A stretch of DNA of 62,206 nt from Bacillota bacterium (GCA_023409835.1 JAEYQV010000050.1:1-62206); one strand, 5' to 3'; positions 1-9,076 are shown, counted from the first letter of the stretch. Notes: generated from the letters alone by a model not told the origin. A program made the numbers and translations.

Positions 1-167
1 GCTCTCTCTCTGCTATGGACATCTTCAATATTGGGTATTACCAAGAGATCCATGAATCTCTTAATAAAGGTAGACTTTCCTGTTCTGACCGGCCCTACCA
101 CACCTATGTATATTTCACCGCCTGTCCTAGCCTGAATATCATTATAAACATCAAACTGCCCTAACAT
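1..167 (-). CDS. spoIVA: Stage IV sporulation protein A, N-terminal part (cut by window edge)
   Basis: SpoIVA is the ATPase that polymerises on the forespore and forms the basement layer of the spore coat. Only the first 55 codons are present; the rest lies left of the window. The visible protein opens MLGQFDVYNDIQARTGG, then has the Walker A stretch GPVRTGKS near residues 25-32 followed by TFIKRF and VIPNIED, which is the highly conserved SpoIVA start. The ATG at 165-167 is preceded by AGGAGG with a 7-nt gap. A sigma-E-like promoter lies just upstream. Neighbours gpsA, plsY and der match the usual firmicute neighbourhood of spoIVA, apart from two ABC transporter genes placed in between. The identification is firm from the motif and the context. 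Confidence 0.93.
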   Translation of the reverse strand, partial: MLGQFDVYNDIQARTGGEIYIGVVGPVRTGKSTFIKRFMDLLVIPNIEDVHSRER

Positions 168-194
168 ATGTCAACCTCCTTATGGTTATAGTTA

Positions 195-224
195 AAGATA
201 TGCAGGGCTGTTTCATTCTATGAT
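195..224 (-). promoter_or_regulatory. Candidate sigma-E promoter of spoIVA
   Basis: On the minus strand, ATCATAGA (217-224) and CATATCTT (195-202) are separated by 14 nt, about 28 nt before the spoIVA ATG. This resembles the sporulation mother-cell sigma-E pattern (a CATA-containing -35 and CATA...T at -10). spoIVA is a known sigma-E gene in Bacillus. The match is by eye. Confidence 0.5.
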
Positions 225-445
225 ATGGGATATCTACATGTTCGAGGTGAATTTTGGACGTAATTTAATCATTTTTTTAGTCAAGTTATCGTCTACAGGA
301 CTATGAATCGAAGCCATTATAAGCCAAAGAAGTCCTCATACGCCTTCGATCCTCCGGTAAGTACGGAGCGTTTCCAAAACCGGCGATTACTTGCGATAGC
401 CCGAGAACATGGGAATTTCAATCGTCCGCTGATTATGAGATTTTA

Positions 446-480
446 GAAAAAGGCCACATCAGCCGAAGCTGTGTGACCTT
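446..480 (-). terminator. Rho-independent terminator of the ABC operon
   Basis: On the minus strand, an AGGTCACACAGC arm pairs imperfectly with a GCTGATGTGGCCT arm around a short loop, and a TTTTT run follows. It lies 40 nt after the stop of the second ABC gene. Confidence 0.75.
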
Positions 481-519
481 CTCCCTTTATAAAATAATCA
501 ATAGCTATAGGATCAATTC

Positions 520-2352
520 TTATAAATCCACATATTTTCCGGCCTGCACCTTCCACATCGCAGCGTATTTGCCACGCAGCCTCAGCAGCTCCTCATGGGT
601 TCCCTTCTCAATGATTTTGCCATGCTCAAGCATAAAGATGTGATCCGCATTCCTGGTGGTGGACAACCGGTGGGATATAAATACGACACTCTTATGGGCA
701 GCAGCCTGCAGCATAGTTTCATTCAGCTGATACTCCGCAATCGGATCTAAGGCACTGGAGGGTTCATCGAGAATTACCATACGGGCATCCTTATAGAAGG
801 CTCTGGCAATCGCCAGCTTCTGGCTCTCACCACCGGATAAATCAATCCCTTCCTGCTCGAATTCGGTCGTCAGCTCCGTAGTCAGACCATTGGGCAGCTG
901 CTCTAGGCGTTCACCGAAGCCGCTGAAGGACAGGGCTTTCAGTACTGCCGGTTCATGCAGCTTTGACAGCTGCTCTGCTTCATATTCCAGTACGACGTTT
1001 TCTCCGACGGTAGCGGCAAATATCTTATAATCCTGAAAGATGGTGCCGATGGCTTCCCGATATTCCCTCACGTCATATTCTTTAATATTGACACCATTAT
1101 ATAGTATCTCTCCTTCATCCGGATCGTAAAGCCTCATAATCAGCTTAATCAGAGTCGTCTTGCCTGCACCGTTATAGCCGACGAGTGCCACTTTCTCATT
1201 CGGATGAATCGTTAAATTGATATTCTGCAGAATATAGCCTTCCTTCTTCGTATATCCGAAGGATACCCTCTTAAGCTCCAGGGTACTGGGCTGTGTCGGC
1301 ACCATAAGCTTTTGTTCACTCTTTATTTTCTGCTCGTAGGTTAGGAAGCTGCGGATCTTTTCAATGTATAAGCTGTTTTCCGACACCTGAGGGAAGATAC
1401 TGGCGATATTCCTAAGACTATACTTTAAGCTTCCCGAGGAGTTCCAGAGTACAACAACACTACTGTAGGATATCACGCGTTGTACGGCTGCACGGTACAC
1501 CAGATAGGTAATATAAAGGACATCACTGATGAAATCATTGGTGATATAATTTACTATAAACTGAAGGAACGTTCTCTTAACAGCGTAATTCTTCTCAATC
1601 TGATAGATATTATGATTGGTTGATTCAAATTCCTCGTACAGCCTTTCTGATAGCTCGGGATTTAACCGAACCTCCTTTGCATATTCATTCAGATAGAATA
1701 CACGGTGTACATAGGAACGTTTCCTCTCCTGCGGATTCTTATCCAGACGATTCTTAAAGTTAACCTTGTTCAAAATCTGTGAGAATACGAAGGTAAGCAG
1801 GAAGGATATCAGGATAAAGATTACCGAGGGGGAATCCGTGGTCAGGAAGAAGATACCGCTGGTAAGCAGTGTCGTAATCGCTCCGAAGAAGGCCTCAATG
1901 ATCTGATGGGTTCTGGTGATGGATTTCTCCGCCTCCGAAATGGACAATACGAATTCATTGTAATATTCCGGATTATCGTAGCACTCAAGATCGAGATCCT
2001 TCGCCTTCTCATACATCAAATCCTTCAGTCGCTTCTGGATTCTTGGTAATGCTTTCTGTGACACTCTGTTCTGATATATTCCGCTTAAGAGAAAGGAAGC
2101 AGCCCAGGCTGCAAATACGATTGCAAGAAAGCGTACCACAACAACAAAGGGCTTATGAAATTCTGCCGCTTCCAGGACATATTTAATTCCGTAAGTATGC
2201 TCCAGAAAAACCAGCGCCTGCTGTTTCACGGTTTCAAAAATCATAAAGCACATAAAGAACGGTGCAGTCTGGAAGGACAACTTAATAATGAACCAGTTAT
2301 TGGACATTACCTTATGAAAACTCTGTTTTGTATTCTTATCTTTCTTAGCCAT
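520..2352 (-). CDS. ABC exporter half-transporter (permease + ATPase), second of pair
   Basis: A 610-residue fused permease-ATPase of the MsbA/LmrA-like exporter class. The N-terminal half has membrane segments near residues 25-45, 70-95, 155-200 and 280-300. The C-terminal ATPase domain (about 355-600) has Walker A GYNGAGKTT near 395, signature LSGGESQK near 510, Walker B VILDEP with its glutamate, and the H-loop FISHRLS, so it looks catalytically complete. Its start overlaps the stop of the upstream ABC gene by one base (TAATG), with AGGAGGTGA 7 nt before the ATG, so the two are translationally coupled and probably form a heterodimer. The substrate is unknown: no peptide precursor, peptidase domain or regulator is visible nearby. 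Confidence 0.88.
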   Translation of the reverse strand: MAKKDKNTKQSFHKVMSNNWFIIKLSFQTAPFFMCFMIFETVKQQALVFLEHTYGIKYVLEAAEFHKPFVVVVRFLAIVFAAWAASFLLSGIYQNRVSQKALPRIQKRLKDLMYEKAKDLDLECYDNPEYYNEFVLSISEAEKSITRTHQIIEAFFGAITTLLTSGIFFLTTDSPSVIFILISFLLTFVFSQILNKVNFKNRLDKNPQERKRSYVHRVFYLNEYAKEVRLNPELSERLYEEFESTNHNIYQIEKNYAVKRTFLQFIVNYITNDFISDVLYITYLVYRAAVQRVISYSSVVVLWNSSGSLKYSLRNIASIFPQVSENSLYIEKIRSFLTYEQKIKSEQKLMVPTQPSTLELKRVSFGYTKKEGYILQNINLTIHPNEKVALVGYNGAGKTTLIKLIMRLYDPDEGEILYNGVNIKEYDVREYREAIGTIFQDYKIFAATVGENVVLEYEAEQLSKLHEPAVLKALSFSGFGERLEQLPNGLTTELTTEFEQEGIDLSGGESQKLAIARAFYKDARMVILDEPSSALDPIAEYQLNETMLQAAAHKSVVFISHRLSTTRNADHIFMLEHGKIIEKGTHEELLRLRGKYAAMWKVQAGKYVDL

Positions 2353-4184
2353 TATGCGGTCACCTCCTGCAGATTCTCTACAGCGAGATAGTTTTTCGCC
2401 TGCTTGTTATACATATCGGCATAGGCACCGTCTAATGACATAAGCTCCTTATGGGTACCCCGTTCCAGAATCTCTCCGTTCTCCAGCATATACACCATAT
2501 CGGCATTCCGTACGGAGGAGAGCCGATGTGAAATAAATACCATCGTCTTACCAAGGCTGTCCTTCTGGATGCTTTCATACAGCTCATACTCTGCAATCGG
2601 GTCCAAGGCGCTGGAGGGTTCGTCAAATACCTTGATCGGAACGTCCTTCGCAAAGGCTCTGGCAACTACGATCTTCTGATATTCGCCACCGGAAAGCAAT
2701 GCTCCGTCCTCGTCAAATTCCTTTGTAAGAATCGTATTGATCCCCTTCGGAAGAGACAAAACCTTTTCATAGACACCGGCCTTCTGTAAGGCTTCCACAA
2801 CCACTGCATCATCATTTTCACAATCACTGTGCATCAGCACGTTTTCTTTAATCGTAAACGCTAATATCTTATAATCCTGGAAGGCGGCTGCAAATAGCTT
2901 ACGATAAGCCTTCAGGTTGTATTCCTTGATATTCCGGCCGTTAAGAAGAATTTCTCCCTCCGTCGGATCATATAGACGGAACAGCAGCTTAATAATTGTG
3001 GTCTTGCCGGCACCGTTATGTCCTACCAATGCAACACTTGATTTACCTTCAATCCGGAAGGACATATTCCTAATGGTGTACTCTCCGCCTTCCTTATAGG
3101 CAAAGCTTACGTTACGAAACTCGATGGACTCAATCTCCTGCTCCGGAAGCAAACCGTCATAATCCTCGGGAAGCTTCTCCTGATATTCTAAGAAGGTCCG
3201 TAAATTCTCTATGAATAATCCCTGCTTCATGCATTCCATGATATGCTCCGTGAAACGGATCAGGATCCAGGTAGCAGAAACCATGGCACTGGACAGCATA
3301 GCAAGCTCGGATAAGCTGATCGCCTTCTTAACGATGGTCCGGTAAGCACCGTATAGCAGGACCCCTTCAAAGATGATCGTAAAGGTGAAATAATTGCGGA
3401 ACCACAGCGGTACATTAATCTTTGGTGCAAAGGTATCGACTACTTCATTAATCCCTTCAATTGCTTTCATATACTTCTGCTTCAACAGGTGATAGACATT
3501 GGACAATCGCATTTCCTTGGAGTAATCCGCCAGATACATTACCCTGTTTATGTAGTCAATTCTTCTCTTATAAGGAACCAGTGCCTGATCACGCCGAAAG
3601 GTCCATTTATTATATACATAGCCGAAGGCAAAATTACCGATGATCGGAAAGAATACAAATAGCATAGCCACCTTATCAATCTGGAACATCTTCGTAAATA
3701 CTACGACTGCGGCGATTCCGGCGCAGAAAACTCCGAACATGTTAATCAGAATGGAAACGAGCCTATCGCTGGCACCATCCACGGCCAGTGTATATTTATT
3801 ATAGAAGCTGCTGTCTTCAAAGCAGCGAAGCTCCACATTCCTGGCCTTCTGGTACAGCATACGGTACAGCTTCTGATAAATCCTTGCTCCGGCCATCGGA
3901 ATAAAGGCTCCGTCGATATAGGCCCGGTAAAGAGCCATTACCAGGAAAAGACCTCCAGCCAACAGAATAAAGCGGAAAATATGGGTAAAGCCCGCTTCGT
4001 TTTCAATCGCTCCGACCAGATACAGAATAAAGAACAGACTGTAAAAAACCCATGCAAAATAATCGGAAGCAACGGATAATCCCGCATGGAAAATAGAACC
4101 TTTGTTGATCCCCCATAGCAAGCGGACAGAATAAAATGTGTTTTTAATCGCCCGTGATTTCTTTTCTTCAGAATTCTTCTTCAA
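2352..4184 (-). CDS. ABC exporter half-transporter (permease + ATPase), first of pair
   Basis: A 610-residue partner of the ABC protein downstream, with the same layout: a six-helix membrane domain (about 30-320) and a C-terminal ATPase with Walker A GHNGAGKTT, signature LSGGEYQK, Walker B KVFDEP and H-loop FISHRLS. The start is a TTG (4182-4184) preceded by AGGGGGG with a short gap; no better ATG lies nearby. It is the first gene of the two-gene operon, with a candidate promoter at 4329-4357 and a leader of about 138 nt. The equal length and coupled translation suggest a heterodimeric exporter. The cargo cannot be told from sequence. Its position between gpsA and spoIVA interrupts an otherwise conserved gene order. 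Confidence 0.87.
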   Translation of the reverse strand: MKKNSEEKKSRAIKNTFYSVRLLWGINKGSIFHAGLSVASDYFAWVFYSLFFILYLVGAIENEAGFTHIFRFILLAGGLFLVMALYRAYIDGAFIPMAGARIYQKLYRMLYQKARNVELRCFEDSSFYNKYTLAVDGASDRLVSILINMFGVFCAGIAAVVVFTKMFQIDKVAMLFVFFPIIGNFAFGYVYNKWTFRRDQALVPYKRRIDYINRVMYLADYSKEMRLSNVYHLLKQKYMKAIEGINEVVDTFAPKINVPLWFRNYFTFTIIFEGVLLYGAYRTIVKKAISLSELAMLSSAMVSATWILIRFTEHIMECMKQGLFIENLRTFLEYQEKLPEDYDGLLPEQEIESIEFRNVSFAYKEGGEYTIRNMSFRIEGKSSVALVGHNGAGKTTIIKLLFRLYDPTEGEILLNGRNIKEYNLKAYRKLFAAAFQDYKILAFTIKENVLMHSDCENDDAVVVEALQKAGVYEKVLSLPKGINTILTKEFDEDGALLSGGEYQKIVVARAFAKDVPIKVFDEPSSALDPIAEYELYESIQKDSLGKTMVFISHRLSSVRNADMVYMLENGEILERGTHKELMSLDGAYADMYNKQAKNYLAVENLQEVTA

Positions 4185-4328
4185 AACAATCCCCCCTAAT
4201 GTTAAAGTCCTATATTAAGGGTTCCGGTAACAGAATATAAAGGTACTCTGGCACGTGCATGACAAAGTATTGGAAGTATATTTATCGTAATATTACACTA
4301 TTTACCGGCTCCCAGACAGGATTATCAT

Positions 4329-4357
4329 ATTATAGCAATATTGTATAATTGTGTAAA
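4329..4357 (-). promoter_or_regulatory. Vegetative promoter of the ABC pair
   Basis: TTTACA (4352-4357) and TATAAT (4329-4334) on the minus strand are separated by exactly 17 nt. Transcription would start near 4322, giving a leader of about 138 nt before the TTG start. Confidence 0.7.
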
Positions 4358-4591
4358 GGTAAAAAACGACTATAATTTATTGATTAATGTCATTACTGAT
4401 ATAGAATCACCTTATTCATACAAATTGCTAAAGGTGAACTGCCCGGCTATTGAGTAGGAAGGATTCTAGTGTATTTTGAAAACTATAATAGTGCTAAGCC
4501 TGAATTATTAACAGAAAACCTATAAGTCGATCCGTTCAAAGTAATATAAATTCAATATCAAAATCGGATGTCGCATACAGTCTGAATATAT

Positions 4592-4627
4592 AAAAAGGCT
4601 GGGATCTCCCTTTGGAGGTCCCAACCT
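4592..4627 (-). terminator. Rho-independent terminator after gpsA
   Basis: On the minus strand, GGTTGGGACCTCC pairs with GGAGATCCCAGCC around a short A-rich loop, with TTTTTAT following. It is a strong hairpin 52 nt after the gpsA stop and closes the der-plsY-gpsA unit. Confidence 0.85.
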
Positions 4628-4679
4628 CGTCTTCGTTTCTATAAACTATAAACAACAGCTCTCGAAATAACGAATTATC

Positions 4680-5690
4680 TTAATCCCATTCCAGGGTTTT
4701 ATATTCCTTCCTCTTATCTCTGCCGTAGAGATCTGCCAGGGCTTCCTTCGGAGATTTACCCTCGAATAAAACCATGTTGATCTGCTCTACGATCGGCATC
4801 TCAACCTCATACTTCTGTGCCATATGAAGAGCCGCTTTCGCAGTGTTGACACCCTCTACCACCTGATTCACTTCCTTCATGGCCTCTTCCATCGTTAAGC
4901 CCTGACCCATCAGATAGCCGGCTTTTCGGTTACGGCTATGCAGACTGGTGCAGGTAACGAACAGATCTCCCATTCCTGACAAACCGGAGAAGGTCTCCAG
5001 CTTACCGCCCATCTTCATTCCGAGACGGCTGATCTCCGCCATACCTCGGGTCATCAGAGCAGCCTTGGTATTATCCCCGAGGCCGAGACCGTCGATGACA
5101 CCGGCAGCAAGGGCGATAACATTCTTTAAGGATGCACCCAGCTCGATACCGATGATATCCGGGCTGGTATAGACTCGGAATACCTCGTTCATGAAGACAT
5201 CCTGAATCGTTTTGGCGGTCTCTCTGGAGCCAGCACCAACAACAATCGTAGTAGGAATCCGACGGCTAACCTCTTCTGCATGACTTGGTCCGGAGAGAAC
5301 GGCAATATCTGCCTGAGGAATTTCTTCCTTTATTACATCGGACAGGGTCTTAAGTGTATCATCCTCCAAGCCCTTAGAAACATTCACTAAGATCTGCCCC
5401 TCACGGATGAAGGGACCTGCTTCGTGTGCGGTAGCTCTGATATAGGGAGAGGCAACCGCCATTACGATGATCTCGGGTCCGTTACAGGCTTCCTTCAGAT
5501 CAAGGCTTATTTTAATATTATCCGGCAGCTTAGCTCCCGGCAGATTTTTAAGATTTCCCCTTGTTTCCTTCAGGGTACGGGCTTCCTTTTCAATTTTTGT
5601 CCATATGGTAACGTCATGGCCATTATCGGATAGCAATATGGCCAGGGCACAGCCCCAGGTCCCGGCGCCTAATATACTAACTTTACTCAT
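4680..5690 (-). CDS. gpsA: NAD(P)H-dependent glycerol-3-phosphate dehydrogenase
   Basis: GpsA reduces dihydroxyacetone phosphate to sn-glycerol 3-phosphate in the cytoplasm, the backbone for phospholipids. The 336-residue protein starts MSKVSILGAGTWG with the nucleotide-binding GxGxxG at residues 8-13. It has SKGLE (Lys106), the SGPSHAEE block, and GASLKN with the conserved lysine at 189. The start chosen is the ATG at 5688-5690, which has AAAGGAGG 7 nt upstream; an in-frame ATG eight codons earlier has no such site. It follows plsY by 43 nt, so the acyl acceptor and the acyltransferase are made from one transcript. Length and motifs are normal for the family. Confidence 0.95.
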   Translation of the reverse strand: MSKVSILGAGTWGCALAILLSDNGHDVTIWTKIEKEARTLKETRGNLKNLPGAKLPDNIKISLDLKEACNGPEIIVMAVASPYIRATAHEAGPFIREGQILVNVSKGLEDDTLKTLSDVIKEEIPQADIAVLSGPSHAEEVSRRIPTTIVVGAGSRETAKTIQDVFMNEVFRVYTSPDIIGIELGASLKNVIALAAGVIDGLGLGDNTKAALMTRGMAEISRLGMKMGGKLETFSGLSGMGDLFVTCTSLHSRNRKAGYLMGQGLTMEEAMKEVNQVVEGVNTAKAALHMAQKYEVEMPIVEQINMVLFEGKSPKEALADLYGRDKRKEYKTLEWD

Positions 5691-5733
5691 AAGGGTACCT
5701 CCTTTATTATTCATCTAGATGTAGCTAGGATAT

Positions 5734-6360
5734 CTACTTGTCGTCTATCTTAACTCTCTGACCCAGCTTGTTTTCCGTACCGTTCAGGATACGTTTAATA
5801 TTGGATCTGTGCTTAATAAATGCCAATGCCATAAAAACCAATGAAACTATCAGCATATGTATATCACCCGGAAAGCATACATAAATCCAGATTGGAAACA
5901 AAATTGCCACCAATAAGGAACCGACGGATACATACCTGGTTAAAGCAACCGAGATAGCAAACAAGGGTAAACCAATCGGAATAATCCAGGGATTAAAGGC
6001 TACCATAATACCTGCGGTTGCGGCAATCCCCTTACCACCCTTAAAGCCCAGCCAGACAGGATAATTATGGCCTAATACTACGCCAAGTCCCGTATATAAG
6101 CTGAGCAGCTGCATGTTATCATCATTTTTATAAAACAGTAATTTAACCAGCAGGATTGGAATAATAGCTTTCAGCATATCCCCCAGTAAAGTAATGATAC
6201 CGGCTTTTGCCCCTAAGGTTCTGAGGGCATTCGTAGTTCCTGCATTTCCGCTTCCGTAATTCCGGATATCTACCTTTTTCAGCTTTCCGATAAAATAACC
6301 TGTGGAAAAGCAGCCGAACAGATAGCCGAGTCCTAAGCAGATAATGATCTTCATCACCAT
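5734..6360 (-). CDS. plsY: Glycerol-3-phosphate acyltransferase PlsY
   Basis: PlsY transfers the acyl group from acyl-phosphate to glycerol 3-phosphate at the membrane, the first acylation of phospholipid synthesis. The 208-residue protein is very hydrophobic, with about five membrane segments. It carries the family signatures GSGNAGTTNALRTLG (about 37-51) and GHNYPVWLGFKGGKG (about 98-112), where the enzyme binds its substrates. The acyl-phosphate is made by PlsX, also encoded in this window (34.9-35.9 kb). plsY starts one base after the der stop and is followed by gpsA, so the three are surely co-transcribed. The start is ATG with AAAGGAGA upstream; a second ATG two codons later is possible. 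Confidence 0.95.
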   Translation of the reverse strand: MVMKIIICLGLGYLFGCFSTGYFIGKLKKVDIRNYGSGNAGTTNALRTLGAKAGIITLLGDMLKAIIPILLVKLLFYKNDDNMQLLSLYTGLGVVLGHNYPVWLGFKGGKGIAATAGIMVAFNPWIIPIGLPLFAISVALTRYVSVGSLLVAILFPIWIYVCFPGDIHMLIVSLVFMALAFIKHRSNIKRILNGTENKLGQRVKIDDK

Positions 6361-6361
6361 T

Positions 6362-7687
6362 TTAATCGTTCTCCTTTCGCTCCCGAATGATAAACTTTAA
6401 GGAAGTACCGGAAAATCCGAAGGCCTCCCTAATCTTGTTCTCAATATATCTGGTATACGAAAAATGCATCAGTTCTTTGTTATTCACAAAAATAACAAAG
6501 GTCGGGGGCTTAACAGCGACCTGGGTGATGTAATACAGCTTCAACCGTTTCCCCTTATCCGAAGGCGGCTGCTGAAGCACTGTTGCTTCTGCCATGATTT
6601 CATTCAGAACGCCGGTAGCGATACGAAGATTCTGGTTTTGGATGACAACCTCAATAATCTCGAACAGCTTATGCATCCTCTGTCCTGTCTCTGCGGATAG
6701 GAACAATATCTCCGCATATGGGATAAAGGACAGGATTTCCTTGATGTCCGAGGTATATTCCTTTACTGTTTTGTTGTTTTTCTCAATCAGATCCCACTTA
6801 TTAACCGCAATAACAATACCCTTGCCGCGGTCATGGGCAATTCCTGCTATCTTGGCATCCTGCTCTGTGATGCCTTCCGCAGCATCAATAACCAGTACAA
6901 CGACATCAGCCCGTTCCACCGCAGTCACGGTACGAATGATGCTGAAGCGTTCCAGCTCCTCTTTAATTTTACTTTTTCTACGGAGTCCGGCTGTATCAAT
7001 CAGGATATATTCCTTACCGTTACGTCGGATCGGTGTATCTACCGCATCTCTTGTGGTTCCCGCAATATTGGACACAATCACACGGTTCTCCCCAACCAGC
7101 TTATTGACAATAGAGGATTTTCCGACATTCGGCTTACCTACGATTGCAATTCTGGGGCGTTCGTCTACCGCTTCCTCCGTATTGCCCGAACGAAAATGCT
7201 TTACCACCTCATCCAGCATCTCACCAAAGCCCAGCTTGGAGGAGGCTGAAATCGGGAACGGCTCACCAATACCGAGATTATAGAATTCATATACATCGGC
7301 CATCTGCCTGTCAAAATTATCCACTTTATTTACTACCAGGACAATGGGCTTTCCACTCCTGCGCAGCATATCAGCTACCTTGGAGTCGGAATCCACCAGG
7401 CCCTGACGTACATCGGTCAGAAATATAATGACATCCGCTGTTTCGATGGCAATTTCCGCCTGATGTCTCATGTAGGTCAGCATCTCATCCCTGCTGTCCG
7501 GCTCAATTCCACCGGTATCTATCATTGTAAATTGTGTATTCAGCCACGTAATATCGGCATAGATACGGTCTCTGGTAACACCCGGATAATCCTTAACGAT
7601 GGAGATTCTCTCTCCTGCCAGGGCATTAAACAAGGTTGATTTTCCGACATTCGGTCTGCCGACTATGGCTACAATTGGTCTGCTCAT
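6362..7687 (-). CDS. der: Ribosome biogenesis GTPase Der (EngA)
   Basis: Der is an essential double GTPase that helps assemble the 50S ribosomal subunit. The 441-residue protein has two consecutive G domains: GRPNVGKS (10-17) with DTGG and NKVD (120-123), then GKPNVGKS (184-191) with DTAG and NKWD (296-299). A C-terminal KH-like domain follows from about 350. The start is the ATG at 7685-7687 (MSRPIVAIVG) with GTGGAGA just upstream; an in-frame GTG four codons earlier would overlap that site. plsY follows after one base, as is common in Clostridia. Length and motifs are those of a normal Der. Confidence 0.96.
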   Translation of the reverse strand: MSRPIVAIVGRPNVGKSTLFNALAGERISIVKDYPGVTRDRIYADITWLNTQFTMIDTGGIEPDSRDEMLTYMRHQAEIAIETADVIIFLTDVRQGLVDSDSKVADMLRRSGKPIVLVVNKVDNFDRQMADVYEFYNLGIGEPFPISASSKLGFGEMLDEVVKHFRSGNTEEAVDERPRIAIVGKPNVGKSSIVNKLVGENRVIVSNIAGTTRDAVDTPIRRNGKEYILIDTAGLRRKSKIKEELERFSIIRTVTAVERADVVVLVIDAAEGITEQDAKIAGIAHDRGKGIVIAVNKWDLIEKNNKTVKEYTSDIKEILSFIPYAEILFLSAETGQRMHKLFEIIEVVIQNQNLRIATGVLNEIMAEATVLQQPPSDKGKRLKLYYITQVAVKPPTFVIFVNNKELMHFSYTRYIENKIREAFGFSGTSLKFIIRERKEND

Positions 7688-7768
7688 AATACTCTCCACT
7701 CTGCTGAAGCATCATTCCTATGGATGTCAGCATTATTTTTAATACAAAGGAAAAGTCTTTTCCATTGG

Positions 7769-9076
7769 TCAGATTATGGTATCAATGAAAGACTTTCCAT
7801 CTGATTGTACAATACGGATACTGGTTTGTAAAGTGTTTTCAATATCCTCCACGGTAAGGTTATCCAGCAATACGGTCTCTCCGTTTCTAAGCATAACGTC
7901 GGGAAGCATCAAATATTCCCCTAGTTCTTTCCCCTTTAGCTGGTTTATGATATCTCCGGCTGTAATCAGACCGGCTACCGTAATATTTTCTCCGAAAAAC
8001 TCATTCTTAATAGTATAGAGACGAACGTTAATATTCGGGAACTTACATTTAAGCCTGCCAAGCATCTGCTCCATATAAGGAGTCGCAAGAACACCGGTTA
8101 CCATGGAAAGCTCCTTCCTACGGTCATCTCCGGTAAGCTCTGCAAAATATTCCTCAAATTCATCCTGGAAGGATCGAACCATACCGACACCATTCTCAAT
8201 CTGCGGATAACCCTCGTAAGCCTCAGCCTCCGGAATTGGAAGTCCGGCATTAATATACCATTCATCTTCGGCATGAATTAAACGTGTCCCATAATGAGTC
8301 AGAAAGGTATTCTGCCAGCGGTGGATGGTCTCCAGCACCTGAATCGAATCCTCCTTCGAGAATTTCTCCAATTCGGCTAAGCCCTGACGATATTTGGTCA
8401 GGCCTACGGGAACCACGGAGACACTCTGAAGCTCCGGAAGGTAGGCAGCCAGATCATGAATGGTCCGCTCCAGCTCCTCTCCATCATTCCAGCCCTTGCA
8501 GAGTACAATCTGACCGTTCATTGTGATGCCTCCGTCCTTCAGCTTCTTTAGCTTGGCCAAAGCACTCCCGGCAAAACGGTTATGAAGCATCCTGCAGCGG
8601 AGCTCCTCGTTGGTCGTATGGATGGAGATGTTGATCGGGGATAGCTTATAGAACAGTATTCGATCAATATCTTCATCACTCATATTCGTCAGGGTAATAT
8701 AATTTCCCTGAAGGAAGGATAAACGGGCGTCATCATCTTTAAAATACAGGGTTTCCCTCATTCCCGGCGGCATCTGGTCAATAAAGCAGAAGATGCACTT
8801 ATTCCGGCAGGAACGGTATTCGTCCATGAGACCCTCTTCAAATTCAATCCCCAGATCATCCTCATAATCCTTCTCAATCTCCAGCTCCCACTCCTCGCCG
8901 TTCGCTTTTCGGATCAGGAGGGTCAGAAATTCATCCTTAATCAGATAGTGATAATCAAATACATCCTTGATTTTCTTATGGTTAATTCGGAGCAGCTCAT
9001 CACCCGGGGTAAGCTCCAGCTCCTCTGCTATACTGCCGGGTTCAATCTCCTTAATAATGTGTGCTTTTTTCTTCAT
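7769..9076 (-). CDS. DUF512 protein, PDZ-like N-terminus and radical-SAM-like cysteine cluster
   Basis: A 435-residue member of the DUF512 family found next to der in many Clostridia; its reaction is unknown. Residues 1-70 look like a PDZ-type fold (EPGSIAEELELTPGDELLRI). A cysteine cluster C90-x3-C94-x2-C97 within KCIFCFIDQMPPGM follows, which suggests a radical-SAM iron-sulfur site. A TIM-barrel-like middle part contains SIHTTNEELRCRML and GGITMNGQIVLCKGWND. The C-terminal third is the DUF512 domain proper (GVLATPYMEQML, GLITAGDI). The ATG has AGGAGAAAAGG upstream. It is probably transcribed with der, 81 nt downstream. The family call is firm; any enzyme activity is inference. Confidence 0.88.
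   Translation of the reverse strand: MKKKAHIIKEIEPGSIAEELELTPGDELLRINHKKIKDVFDYHYLIKDEFLTLLIRKANGEEWELEIEKDYEDDLGIEFEEGLMDEYRSCRNKCIFCFIDQMPPGMRETLYFKDDDARLSFLQGNYITLTNMSDEDIDRILFYKLSPINISIHTTNEELRCRMLHNRFAGSALAKLKKLKDGGITMNGQIVLCKGWNDGEELERTIHDLAAYLPELQSVSVVPVGLTKYRQGLAELEKFSKEDSIQVLETIHRWQNTFLTHYGTRLIHAEDEWYINAGLPIPEAEAYEGYPQIENGVGMVRSFQDEFEEYFAELTGDDRRKELSMVTGVLATPYMEQMLGRLKCKFPNINVRLYTIKNEFFGENITVAGLITAGDIINQLKGKELGEYLMLPDVMLRNGETVLLDNLTVEDIENTLQTSIRIVQSDGKSFIDTII

Larger units (their letters stand above)
168..519. other. Intergenic region between spoIVA and the ABC pair
   Basis: These 352 bases hold the candidate sigma-E promoter of spoIVA (195-224) and the terminator of the ABC operon (446-480). 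The stretch 240-440 has no convincing reading frame and no recognised element. Confidence 0.6.
4185..4679. other. Intergenic region upstream of the ABC pair
   Basis: These 495 bases hold the ABC promoter (4329-4357), a pair of 12-nt inverted arms in the leader (4219-4230 and 4302-4313, 10 of 12 paired) and the gpsA terminator (4592-4627). A 16-codon frame in the leader has no ribosome binding site, so no precursor peptide is called. Nothing else is recognised. Confidence 0.6.

Noticed and set aside
4200..4250. A possible 16-codon precursor peptide (MHVPEYLYILLPEPLI) in the ABC leader
   Set aside because: There is no ribosome binding site before its ATG and no leader/core pattern of an exported peptide.
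6594..7283. A 229-codon plus-strand frame inside der
   Set aside because: It is antisense to a fully conserved gene and has no family features; Ser/Ile-rich composition is typical of an antisense shadow.
7748..7766. A short palindrome GGAAAAG-A-CTTTTCC between der and the DUF512 gene
   Set aside because: The one-base loop cannot fold well as a hairpin and nothing around it suggests a terminator or operator.
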